A program made the translations under genes and the position numbers. From the NCBI GenBank assembly GCA_028289375.1, contig JANQQK010000093.1, positions 62,001-126,000 on the forward strand: DNA of 64,000 bases, given 5' to 3'. Source of the DNA: Phycisphaerae bacterium (GTDB lineage Bacteria > Planctomycetota > Phycisphaerae > UBA1845). The notes under the pieces are model-generated. The model worked only from the letters and a program-made list of their open reading frames with translations, searched no databases and was not told the origin of the DNA. Every line of letters starts with the position of its first letter. Position 1 is the stretch's first letter. Below, in pieces: positions 28,421 through 36,598 of the stretch.

Positions 28421-28903
28421 GTGGAAATCGATAAAGTCAAAGAGTTGGTGCAATTGATGGTCGACAACGAGTTGTCGAGCATTTCGATTCGCACCGAAAA
28501 CGATGAGATCACGTTGAGACGTCCGGGTAAGCATGCAGTGACGGCTGCGTCGGTTGAGCAGGTTCTGGCGACGCCCATCGCCCAGCAGATCCCGCAGGCG
28601 CCGGTTGCACCGCAGCCTGCCGCCCAGCCGCCGGCAGCAAGTGAGCCGGAGGTGGATGAGGGGCTGGTGCCGATTCCCTCGCCGATGGTGGGGACGTTTT
28701 ATCATTCACCCAATCCGGATTCGCCCGCGTTCGTCAAGGTGGGCGACAAGATCCGCAACGATTCGGTCGTCTGCATCATTGAGGCCATGAAGGTGTTCAA
28801 TGAGATACGAGCCGAGGTGAGCGGCGTGATCGAGCGCATTCTTGTCGGCAATGAAGAGCCGATCGAATATGGCCAGCCTCTTTTCCTCGTGCGTGCTGGC
28901 TGA
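28421..28903 (+). CDS. accB: Biotin carboxyl carrier protein of acetyl-CoA carboxylase
   Basis: 160 aa from a GTG. N-terminal part VKELVQLMVDNELSSI is the AccB helical segment; a Pro/Ala/Gln-rich linker follows (about residues 60-80). The biotinyl domain ends with IIEAMKVFNEIRAEVSG, where the Lys of EAMK is biotinylated. Upstream of accC by 30 nt. It carries the carboxyl group between AccC and AccAD. Confidence 0.97.
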   Translation: MEIDKVKELVQLMVDNELSSISIRTENDEITLRRPGKHAVTAASVEQVLATPIAQQIPQAPVAPQPAAQPPAASEPEVDEGLVPIPSPMVGTFYHSPNPDSPAFVKVGDKIRNDSVVCIIEAMKVFNEIRAEVSGVIERILVGNEEPIEYGQPLFLVRAG

Positions 28904-28933
28904 TCCCCTTGGTGCAGGTCGACCCATAGCAAC

Positions 28934-30283
28934 ATGTTCAAGCGAGTTCTGATAGCCAATCGTGGCGAAATCGCCCTCCGTATCCTCCGTGCGTGTCACG
29001 AGATGAACATCGAGGTTGTCTGCGTCTACTCCGAGGCGGACAAGGACGCTGCGTACGTGCAGATGGCTGACCGTGCGATCTGCATCGGTCCGGCTGCCGC
29101 GCGTGACAGTTACCTCAAGAGCGACCGGATCATCGCGGCGGCCGAGGTCGCCAACGCTGATGCCATTCATCCCGGGTATGGATTCCTCGCGGAAAACGCG
29201 GTCTTCGCGGACAAGTGTCGCGGGTCCAACGTTGAGTTCATCGGCCCGACGGCGGAAGCGATGAGCAAATTGGGCGACAAGGCGACGGCGTTGGAAGTTG
29301 CCCGGGCGGCCAAGGTGCCGACGATTCCGGGAAGCGAGGGCGCGCTCGAAAACCCGCGCGAAGCGGTGTTGGTCGCCAAGAAGCTCGGCTATCCGATCAT
29401 GCTCAAGGCCAGCGCCGGTGGTGGTGGACGCGGCATGCGGATCGCGCGCAACGCCAAGGAACTTGAAGAACAGTTCGCACAGGCTCAGGTCGAGTCGCAG
29501 GCGGCGTTCAACGACAACCGCATCTATCTCGAACGCTATCTCGAACATCCGCGGCACGTGGAAATCCAGGTGTTGGCGGACCAGCATGGCCACGTGGTGC
29601 ATCTGTACGAGCGCGACTGTTCGATTCAGCGACGTTATCAGAAACTGATCGAAGAGGCTCCGTCGCCGGGTTTGGATACGCGGACGCGCGCCGATTTGTG
29701 CAAGGCGGCCGTGCGACTGGCGAAGGCAAGTGGGTACTCGAGTGCGGGGACGGTTGAGTTCCTCGTTGAAGGCAAGCGCAGTTTCTACTTCATCGAAGCC
29801 AACACGCGCATTCAGGTGGAGCATCCGGTGACGGAAATGATCACCGGCGTGGACCTGATCAAGGCGCAGATTCGCGTGGCCGCCGGCGAGCAGTTGCCGT
29901 TCACTCAGCGCGACATCAAGTGCAACGGTGCGGCGATCGAGTGTCGCATCAATGCCGAGGATCCGGAGCGCGGGTTCATGCCGTCGGCTGGCACAATCGA
30001 GACATTCCGCCCGCCGGGTGGGTTTGGCGTCCGCGTTGATTCCCATGCGTACGACGGTTATCGCATTTCGCCAAACTACGATTCGATGATCGCCAAGCTG
30101 ATTGTGTTCCAGAAGACCCGCGAGGATGCGATTGACACGATGCTGCGCTCCCTGCGGGAGTTTGAGATTTCACCCAACAAAACGACCATCCCGTTGCACC
30201 GTCGCATTCTGTCGATGGACGCTTTCCGCAACGGCGAAGTCGATACCGGGTTCATCCCACGCCATCTCGACAACGTCGGTTGA
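28934..30283 (+). CDS. accC: Biotin carboxylase subunit of acetyl-CoA carboxylase
   Basis: 449 aa, normal length. Motifs: [20 protein letters not shown] at the start, the ATP-grasp Gly-rich loop [11 protein letters not shown], the HVEIQVLAD strand, [41 protein letters not shown], and [11 protein letters not shown]. It carboxylates biotin on AccB using bicarbonate and ATP, the first step of fatty acid synthesis. accA and accD are not in the window. Confidence 0.98.
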   Translation: MFKRVLIANRGEIALRILRACHEMNIEVVCVYSEADKDAAYVQMADRAICIGPAAARDSYLKSDRIIAAAEVANADAIHPGYGFLAENAVFADKCRGSNVEFIGPTAEAMSKLGDKATALEVARAAKVPTIPGSEGALENPREAVLVAKKLGYPIMLKASAGGGGRGMRIARNAKELEEQFAQAQVESQAAFNDNRIYLERYLEHPRHVEIQVLADQHGHVVHLYERDCSIQRRYQKLIEEAPSPGLDTRTRADLCKAAVRLAKASGYSSAGTVEFLVEGKRSFYFIEANTRIQVEHPVTEMITGVDLIKAQIRVAAGEQLPFTQRDIKCNGAAIECRINAEDPERGFMPSAGTIETFRPPGGFGVRVDSHAYDGYRISPNYDSMIAKLIVFQKTREDAIDTMLRSLREFEISPNKTTIPLHRRILSMDAFRNGEVDTGFIPRHLDNVG

Positions 30284-30299
30284 TTCCGCCCTATCGGTC

Positions 30300-31157
30300 C
30301 TATTCGCTTTGGTTGGCGCGACCCCAGTGATTCAGTCGCCTGTCGAAGGGAATACGGTGCACGCTGTACCCGACGGCGGTGTTCAGCCATTGTCTGCGAA
30401 CGGCGCCCGCCTGGTGTACGACGACATCGTGCAACGACGCTGAGCCGGCGTTGGTGCGTTTCTGATACTGGTTCACGAACGCTTCGGCGTGATCGAGAAT
30501 CGCCGATCCAACAAGCAGCCACTGCTCTACATGGTCGATTGTGACGAGCGCATGGTTGTCCATCGCGCGTTGGGCAGTCTTGCGGAGTTGTTCCTCAAGC
30601 CCTGTTGATCGCAGCGGTGTCGATTGAATCGGTGGAGAGCCGAGCGCGGCGTCACAGAGTGTCAGATAGACGCGCGCGTCGCCTTCGGCGTGTTGCATTG
30701 CCAGTTTGCGGATGTCATCCAACGTTCGCCGCTGCCCGTCGATCATCGTGCGGAAACGATGGTCCGGGTTGCCGAGATCTGTGTTATGCATCGACCCGGG
30801 AACGTCGGAGACCAACACCGCCTGCAACATGAACGCGTTGTACGCATTGATGTAGTAGCAGAGTTTGTCTTCGCGGGTTGGGAACGTCTCGGGCGTCGTT
30901 TCCGGGCCTGTGTCTGCGAGAATCGCGAGGTAGGTGTCGAGCGGTTCGGCATGTTCGGCGAGGTGATCGTAGCGGACCAGCCCGTCGGTGACGTTCTCAC
31001 GCAAGACCGTCGCCCAGGACACATCGCTGTATCGCAGCGCAGCGTCCGACTGCGGTTTGTCGACGACAATGTCCGTCCGCTCCCCGCCGCAGCCAACGAG
31101 CGTGGCCAACAGTGTCGACGCCAGTAGTCGATGCCTCGCGATTCGCATGATGATCAT
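30300..31157 (-). CDS. DUF547 domain lipoprotein
   Basis: 285 aa. Signal peptide with lipobox LVGC (Cys at about residue 23). The DUF547 core is present: GLVRYDHLAEHAEPLDTYL, KLCYYINAYNAFMLQAVL and the DLGNPDHRF region. DUF547 proteins are of unknown activity; many are exported. The start ATG overlaps the stop of the DUF1015 gene by 4 nt (31154-31157), so the two are probably translationally coupled. The functional tie is not known. Confidence 0.9.
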   Translation of the reverse strand: MIIMRIARHRLLASTLLATLVGCGGERTDIVVDKPQSDAALRYSDVSWATVLRENVTDGLVRYDHLAEHAEPLDTYLAILADTGPETTPETFPTREDKLCYYINAYNAFMLQAVLVSDVPGSMHNTDLGNPDHRFRTMIDGQRRTLDDIRKLAMQHAEGDARVYLTLCDAALGSPPIQSTPLRSTGLEEQLRKTAQRAMDNHALVTIDHVEQWLLVGSAILDHAEAFVNQYQKRTNAGSASLHDVVVHQAGAVRRQWLNTAVGYSVHRIPFDRRLNHWGRANQSE

Positions 31158-32401
31158 GACAGCGGGTTGATGAGCAGGCCGGTGGCGATCTTCGGATAGA
31201 AGAACGTGCTCTTTTGCGGCATCACATCGCCGGATTCGCTCACAGCCTGCATCTCCTTCATCGTTGGCGCCTTGCAGAGAATGGCCACGCCGTCATTGCT
31301 GGCAGCCAGCGTGCGGGCGTCGGACTCGGCTTTGATGTAGCGCGTCGCCGGCACGTCGCCCCGCCTGGATGCCAACAGATCCTCGATGAGATACCGATGC
31401 AGGTAGGCCAAGTCGAGCGTTCGCCACGCTTCGGACTTTTCCGCTTCCAGCGCGTTGAGAACTTCGGGTTTCGTGAAGCGGACCGGATGATCCTGTCCGT
31501 CACTGCCCACGACCACCAGATCGGCTTCGGATGCATCGCACGCAGCCACGCCATCGGACCAGTGCCCCAGCAGATCGCCGCTTGTCATGCCTCCGGTTTC
31601 GACGAACACGCGGTGCGTCGGCAGGATCAGATTGCCCGGATCGTCCATGCTCGCCAGCGAGATCAGCACGAACCGCGCGGGGTGATCTGCCGGCAGCGAT
31701 CCGCCTGCTTGCTCGACCGCCCAGTCGCAGTAGTTCAGCGATGTCGTGTAGCGATGATGGCCGTCGGCGATGTAGACATTTTCCGGAGCCAACACCGACT
31801 GCAGCGTCGCAATGACGGCCTCATCCGTAATGACCCAGAGTCGGTTTTCAACGCCTTCCATCGTGCCCACGGCGTCCGGCTTGTTCGCGACGATCGACGC
31901 GACGGCGCGGCCTGTCTTGTTCTCCGGATCGCGGAACAATCCGAAGACCGGCGACAGGTTGGCCGAGGTGGCCTTCATCAACGCGAGGCGATCCTCCTTG
32001 GGACCGCCGAAGGTCAGTTCATGGGGCAGGACCTTGCCGGCGGAAAACGGCTCGAGTCGCAACCGGGCGAGAATCATCGGGCGTGTGTAGGTCTTGCCGT
32101 CGTAGGTGAAAAGCTGGTGATAGGCGTAGATGGCAGGCTTGTCTTCCTGCACCAGAGTGCCATCGCCCTTCCATGCGTCGAACGTCCGTGCGGCTGCCTC
32201 GTAGCACTCAGCCGGTCCCAGCGATTTGGGCGGCATGTGCGGCAGATCGATGGCCACGATGTTGCGATCGTCCTGACCGAGCAGTCGGGCCTTGTCGTCC
32301 TCGTCGAGCACGTCGTATGGCGGGGCGATCCGCTTGGAAACGTCGCCGCCGTTTGCCTGAAAGTCGTATCGAAACGCCCGAAATGGTGCGATCTCTGCCA
32401 C
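31154..32401 (-). CDS. DUF1015 family protein
   Basis: 415 aa from a GTG at 32401, with AAGGA about 8 nt upstream; this gives the typical N-terminus VAEIAPFRAFRYDFQANGGDVSKRIAPPYDVL. The longer in-frame reading to 32668 covers a non-coding-looking region. Other family landmarks: FGLFRDPENK, VYIADGHHRYTTSLNY and the final TFFYPKIATGLLINPL. Bacterial DUF1015 proteins occur near serine/glycerate metabolism genes but no biochemical function is certain. Here it is paired with the DUF547 lipoprotein. Confidence 0.92.
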   Translation of the reverse strand: MAEIAPFRAFRYDFQANGGDVSKRIAPPYDVLDEDDKARLLGQDDRNIVAIDLPHMPPKSLGPAECYEAAARTFDAWKGDGTLVQEDKPAIYAYHQLFTYDGKTYTRPMILARLRLEPFSAGKVLPHELTFGGPKEDRLALMKATSANLSPVFGLFRDPENKTGRAVASIVANKPDAVGTMEGVENRLWVITDEAVIATLQSVLAPENVYIADGHHRYTTSLNYCDWAVEQAGGSLPADHPARFVLISLASMDDPGNLILPTHRVFVETGGMTSGDLLGHWSDGVAACDASEADLVVVGSDGQDHPVRFTKPEVLNALEAEKSEAWRTLDLAYLHRYLIEDLLASRRGDVPATRYIKAESDARTLAASNDGVAILCKAPTMKEMQAVSESGDVMPQKSTFFYPKIATGLLINPLS

Positions 32402-32600
32402 GGTTGCATCCTTTCTCGTGATTCCCGACCCGGTGGGACACCATATAACCCCCCTATCAGCCGATCGCAACCAAATCCGCCGACGCGACGCTGATTTCGC
32501 GACGGTGACGGCGGTTGCTTGCCGATAGACCCGATAAGGTCTGGGGCGCGCGAATCGGGCGACCCCCGCGAAGCGCTGATATTCACCGGGAGTTGTCGAC

Positions 32601-33254
32601 ATGGACACCGCGCTCATTCTGGCCACGGGCGGACTCAACAGCACCGTCGCCATCTCACGTCTGGTCACGGATTTCCGTGTGCATGTCCTGCATGTCGATC
32701 ATGGGCAGCCCGCCGCCGCCAAACAGCGTGATGCCGTTCGGCGCATCGCCGATGCGCTGGCGTGCGAGATGCACACGATCGACTTCGGACTGGGTGAGAG
32801 CGGGTTCGACGTGCCCGAAGATGGTCGCCGAGCTCCGGGGACCATGTTGGCCATCCTGTCCCACGCCCAGCATCTCGCGTTCAAGCAGAATTTCTCGCAG
32901 ATCGTGCTCGGCACGTCGCAACTGTGCAACGAAGAGGATCTCGAGGTGGAGCATGGCGGCGGCGATGCGGACATGAAGCACGTGTTCCTGCACGCAGCCA
33001 CGATCGCCATGGAACTGAATCTGCCGTCGAAACGCATGCTCGAGGTGGAACTGCCGTTCATCGACGTGAACCGACTCGACATTCTGCGACTCGGCCAGCG
33101 CATCGGCACGCCGTTTCACCTGACATGGTCGTGCGATGAACCCACGGCCGAACCATGCGGCGAATGTCGTGGATGCCGATCCCGCGCGCGGGCGTTCGAA
33201 CAGCTCGGTATGCCCGATCCACTTCTGGCCACCGCCTCACCTGCGGCCAGTTAG
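32601..33254 (+). CDS. QueC-like PP-loop protein with altered P-loop
   Basis: 217 aa. The C-terminal zinc site CGECRGCRSRARAFEQLGMPDP closely matches the CxxC(x)C zinc/substrate tail of QueC (7-cyano-7-deazaguanine synthase). However, the PP-loop SGGxDS reads TGGLNS (9-14), with Asn for the Asp. The QueC segments ahead of the zinc site are also different. QueC makes preQ0 from CDG, ammonia and ATP. Whether this protein keeps that activity is doubtful. Shine-Dalgarno GGGAG lies 8 nt before the ATG. It ends 4 nt inside the convergent gene. Confidence 0.75.
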   Translation: MDTALILATGGLNSTVAISRLVTDFRVHVLHVDHGQPAAAKQRDAVRRIADALACEMHTIDFGLGESGFDVPEDGRRAPGTMLAILSHAQHLAFKQNFSQIVLGTSQLCNEEDLEVEHGGGDADMKHVFLHAATIAMELNLPSKRMLEVELPFIDVNRLDILRLGQRIGTPFHLTWSCDEPTAEPCGECRGCRSRARAFEQLGMPDPLLATASPAAS

Positions 33255-33991
33255 TCTTCGAACGTGTACCAGTCTGGTGCGACTCGCTGACGCGTGCCCC
33301 CGACGGGATAGCCGGGTTGCGGATCAAACTCAAATCCAATCGGGCCGAATGCGCTGAACCCGGTGACGAATCCGATGCGCGTTCCACCAGGCGGACCAGA
33401 TTCCACGATGACATGATGGACACGGTAGAGACCGACCCACCGATCGCCGCGAAATCGACCGGCGTTGTGGTCAATGAGCGCGCGTTCAAAAGACGACTGG
33501 CTGATGCCAAACCTGAGCAGCATGGGCCAAGGTCGTGCTGTTGCGGTGGACAAGCACAACGCGACGCAGACGGGTATCGTAAGCCACCTTGCCGAGAAGA
33601 ATCGCGAATGACCGTCGTCAGGGCGATCCGGAGCCCCCCCTTCTGTGTGGCAAGTGTGCATTTTGCCGGCCCACACAATGAGGATCGGTACCATGATTGG
33701 CAGCGCAGGGAAGAGGATGCAAGCAACCCAACCGTACCTGAAATTGACTGGTTCACTGGCACCAATGAGAATTACGAAGGTAAAAAATGCGAAGACGCGA
33801 TTCGCCGTCAGCGATGGAGGGCTGGACCAATCAACGGGGCGAAACCTAACGCGATCAGGATGCCAATAAGAATCAGGATCAGCCGGGTCGAATGCCCTGC
33901 CGCACTCCGGGCAACGCGGATCGGTCAGTCCCGTCAGGGTGTACCCGCAATCGAGGCACGAGGAATTCCTATGCGATGATCTAGCGACCAT
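33251..33991 (-). CDS. Zinc-ribbon membrane protein, paralogue 1
   Basis: 246 aa. Zinc ribbon at residues 12-32 (CLDCGYTLTGL...RCPECGRAFDP), then TM segments at about 66-83, 86-107 and 140-160. The C-terminal ~85 residues are soluble, with RPWPMLLRFGISQSSFERALIDH and WVGLYRVHHVIVES. The same order and similar wording (RPWPLVVRFALSKPAFEQAIEAH; WLGLYRVSGITLET) occur in the gene at 34090-34827, so they are paralogues. The function is unknown. It is convergent with, and overlaps by 4 nt, the QueC-like gene. Confidence 0.78.
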   Translation of the reverse strand: MVARSSHRNSSCLDCGYTLTGLTDPRCPECGRAFDPADPDSYWHPDRVRFRPVDWSSPPSLTANRVFAFFTFVILIGASEPVNFRYGWVACILFPALPIMVPILIVWAGKMHTCHTEGGAPDRPDDGHSRFFSARWLTIPVCVALCLSTATARPWPMLLRFGISQSSFERALIDHNAGRFRGDRWVGLYRVHHVIVESGPPGGTRIGFVTGFSAFGPIGFEFDPQPGYPVGGTRQRVAPDWYTFED

Positions 33992-34089
33992 GAGTGACCA
34001 GTTGACGTCCTGCCGAATTCAAAATTAACACATCTCCAATCGCGATGAATCGATCGCTTGCTCCAGCGAGCGTCCGGTCTGAACTGATG

Positions 34090-34827
34090 TCACGATCGCC
34101 TGAACGCATACCAATGCTCATCCAGTATAATGTCGCGCCGGTTCCGGCGGCTTGTCGATTCATCATGACAGAACGCGATGTCCTCCCATCCGTTGTACGA
34201 AAGGAGAACAACGTAGCCTGTTTCACCGATGCCGCGTGTCTCCAACGTGATACCGCTGACTCGGTAAAGACCCAGCCAGCCACTTGGAACTGCGTTGCCG
34301 GTACGGTGGGCTTCGATCGCCTGCTCGAACGCCGGCTTGCTCAATGCGAATCGCACGACGAGCGGCCATGGACGACTGCCGAATGACGTCGCGAACAACA
34401 CGACGCAAATGGGAAATGTAAGCCACCTCGCAGACTTGAAATTCGTGTTCCAATGCGGATTACGATCATGAAACGATCCGGCCTTCCCGACGACGTACAC
34501 GCGGTACAACCAGCAAACGGCAAGGCCTCCCAGAATGGGAATCAGCAGGAAGGATACGCACCCACTGCCGAGGAAAACGGCGCGAAACGGAAAGCTCGCG
34601 AAGTAGACCGTCACCAGCGTCATCGCCACCACCAACCAATTTGCCACACGCGAAGGCTCGCCCCACATGCTCGTCGGGACCATGCCGCGAACGGGGTCAT
34701 AGAACGTGTCCGGATCACCAAGATCGAAGCCACGTCCGCACTCGGGGCAGCGAGGCTCGGGCAGATTGCGCAGGTCGTACCGGCAGTTGAGGCACTGTGG
34801 GTGGAAAGTCGCCCTACGCGTGTTCAA
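34090..34827 (-). CDS. Zinc-ribbon membrane protein, paralogue 2
   Basis: 245 aa. Zinc ribbon CLNCRYDLRNL...RCPECGRGFD (residues 12-33), three or four hydrophobic segments (about 62-80, 82-112, 138-155) and the same C-terminal domain as its neighbour at 33251-33991. Its start overlaps the end of the upstream gene (34814) by 14 nt, so the upstream pair is probably translationally coupled. A duplicated gene family is the simplest explanation. Confidence 0.78.
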   Translation of the reverse strand: MNTRRATFHPQCLNCRYDLRNLPEPRCPECGRGFDLGDPDTFYDPVRGMVPTSMWGEPSRVANWLVVAMTLVTVYFASFPFRAVFLGSGCVSFLLIPILGGLAVCWLYRVYVVGKAGSFHDRNPHWNTNFKSARWLTFPICVVLFATSFGSRPWPLVVRFALSKPAFEQAIEAHRTGNAVPSGWLGLYRVSGITLETRGIGETGYVVLLSYNGWEDIAFCHDESTSRRNRRDIILDEHWYAFRRS

Positions 34828-35281
34828 GGGACTTCACCATCACGCCGCACTCCGGGCAGCGACCCGATTCGTTGCCGTGCAGGTCGTAGCCGCAATTGAC
34901 GCAAAGCCCGGCTCGTCGTTGGCGAGCCCGGTACCAAACGAAGCCGGTCGGAACCAGACAGGTGCTAAAGACGAACCACGATGGAACCACAACGCCCACC
35001 ATCGATCCGTTCCGCCGTCGCATGGCGTCGAACCAGTAGTTGCTCCGCCAATGAATGATTGTCTGCGCGTGGGTCCATCCGGGCCTCAGACGCCTGTAGT
35101 GTTTCCCTTCCCAGATCAAAATGACCCGTCCGCTGCCGCCGTAGGCAATGTAGGATCGGTCGCTGCTGACCCACTGCACCGAGTGCATCAGGCTCATCAG
35201 CGAGGCGAAGGCAATCGCCAGCAGCAGGAGCACGCCCATCCAGAGAAGCACGCGTCGCGTTCGGGTCACAGCTTCATGCAT
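34814..35281 (-). CDS. Zinc-ribbon membrane protein, C-terminal ribbon type
   Basis: 155 aa. Two TM segments (about 10-30 and 98-117) with a ~65-residue extracytoplasmic region between them, then a C-terminal zinc ribbon (CVNCGYDLHGN...RCPECG, about residues 127-147). Here the ribbon sits at the opposite end of the protein compared with the two downstream paralogues. It is the first gene of the three-gene cluster and overlaps the next by 14 nt. I cannot assign a function. Confidence 0.75.
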   Translation of the reverse strand: MHEAVTRTRRVLLWMGVLLLLAIAFASLMSLMHSVQWVSSDRSYIAYGGSGRVILIWEGKHYRRLRPGWTHAQTIIHWRSNYWFDAMRRRNGSMVGVVVPSWFVFSTCLVPTGFVWYRARQRRAGLCVNCGYDLHGNESGRCPECGVMVKSLEHA

Positions 35282-35403
35282 GAATCAACGACACTCCGCA
35301 CCCGATCCACTCAGGATTCGTCCGAATTGCACCACCCGTTGCCCTCATGCTACGATGACCCGAAATTAACACCCAACGCTGAACCAATCTTAGAGCAACC
35401 ACC

Positions 35404-36444
35404 ATGAATAAAGCCATCGACCTCCGCAGCGATACCGTCACCCGACCCACACAGGCCATGCTCGAAGCCATGACCACCGCCGAACTCGGCGATGACGTCC
35501 TGGGTGATGACCCAACCGTCCTGAAACTGCAGGAGCGGATGGCCGCATTGTTCGGGACCGAAGCCGCCCTGTTCGTGCCGTCCGGATCGATGGCGAATCA
35601 AACCGCGATCAAAGCCCAGACTGATCTCGGCGACGAGATCATCACCCACCAGGACAACCACATTTACCACTACGAAGCCGGCGGTCCCTCTGGCTTGTCA
35701 GGCTGCTCTTATCGCTTCCTGACGGGTGAGAAGGGTCAGTTCACGGCCGACGACGTCAAAGCCGCCCTACGCCCGACCGAATCGCATTTTCCGCAGTCGA
35801 GCCTCGTTGTCGTTGAGAACACGCACAACCGCGGCGGCGGGTCGATCTGGTCGATGGATCGCATCAAGGCCATTCACGCGGTCGCCCGGGAGCACCACCT
35901 CAAGCTGCATCTCGACGGCGCGCGCATCTGGAACGCCTGCGCGGTCACCGGCCAGTCGCCGGCGGACTTCGCGCCCTATTTCGATACCATGTCGGCCTGC
36001 TTCTCGAAGGGACTGGGTGCTCCGATCGGTTCGGCAGTGATGGGCGACCGGGCGACGATCCGCCGCTGTCATCGCTACCGGAAGATGTTCGGGGGCGGAA
36101 TGCGGCAGGCGGGGATTCTGGCGGCGGCGGCGCTGCATGCCCTCGACCACCACCGGGATCGTCTCGTCGAGGATCACACCAACGCCCGCCGGTTGGCCGA
36201 GGCGCTCGCGGACATGCCACACGTTTCGACAACGCCCGGCGAGGTGGAAACGAACATTCTCTACTTCGATGTTGATCCTAATTATATGTCAGCACGTGAT
36301 TTATCTTCGAGGCTCGACTCAGCGGGGGTTCGCATGCTCGCGACCGGCCCGCAGCGCATCCGAGCGCTGACCCATCTCGACGTCTCGGCGGGCGATGTCG
36401 ATCGCGCGATCGGTATCATCCGGGACGTGCTCGCGGTTGCCTGA
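35404..36444 (+). CDS. ltaE: Low-specificity L-threonine aldolase
   Basis: 346 aa. It begins [21 protein letters not shown], the usual opening of threonine aldolases. The PLP-binding Lys is in [19 protein letters not shown]. Also present: [25 protein letters not shown], and [13 protein letters not shown], the Asp that pairs with the pyridine ring. It cleaves threonine to glycine and acetaldehyde. The gene is independent of the gcv genes at 16666-18195, although both touch glycine metabolism. Confidence 0.95.
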   Translation: MNKAIDLRSDTVTRPTQAMLEAMTTAELGDDVLGDDPTVLKLQERMAALFGTEAALFVPSGSMANQTAIKAQTDLGDEIITHQDNHIYHYEAGGPSGLSGCSYRFLTGEKGQFTADDVKAALRPTESHFPQSSLVVVENTHNRGGGSIWSMDRIKAIHAVAREHHLKLHLDGARIWNACAVTGQSPADFAPYFDTMSACFSKGLGAPIGSAVMGDRATIRRCHRYRKMFGGGMRQAGILAAAALHALDHHRDRLVEDHTNARRLAEALADMPHVSTTPGEVETNILYFDVDPNYMSARDLSSRLDSAGVRMLATGPQRIRALTHLDVSAGDVDRAIGIIRDVLAVA

Positions 36445-36598
36445 ACGCCGTTTTGAGAGCCTCTGGCGTCGATTCTGCCGCCGAATGCGTGGTAAGCAGG
36501 GGGCGGATTTTGTTCCCTTTTTGCGGGCGTTCTGCTATTCTATGCAACATTGTAGCGGAGTTTGTAAAGCAGCAGTTCATCTGGAAGGGAATTGGCAC

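Noticed and set aside
36395-36598. N-terminal extension of the haloperoxidase ORF into the threonine aldolase gene
   Set aside because: It overlaps the end of that gene, and a good Shine-Dalgarno and signal peptide begin at 36599.
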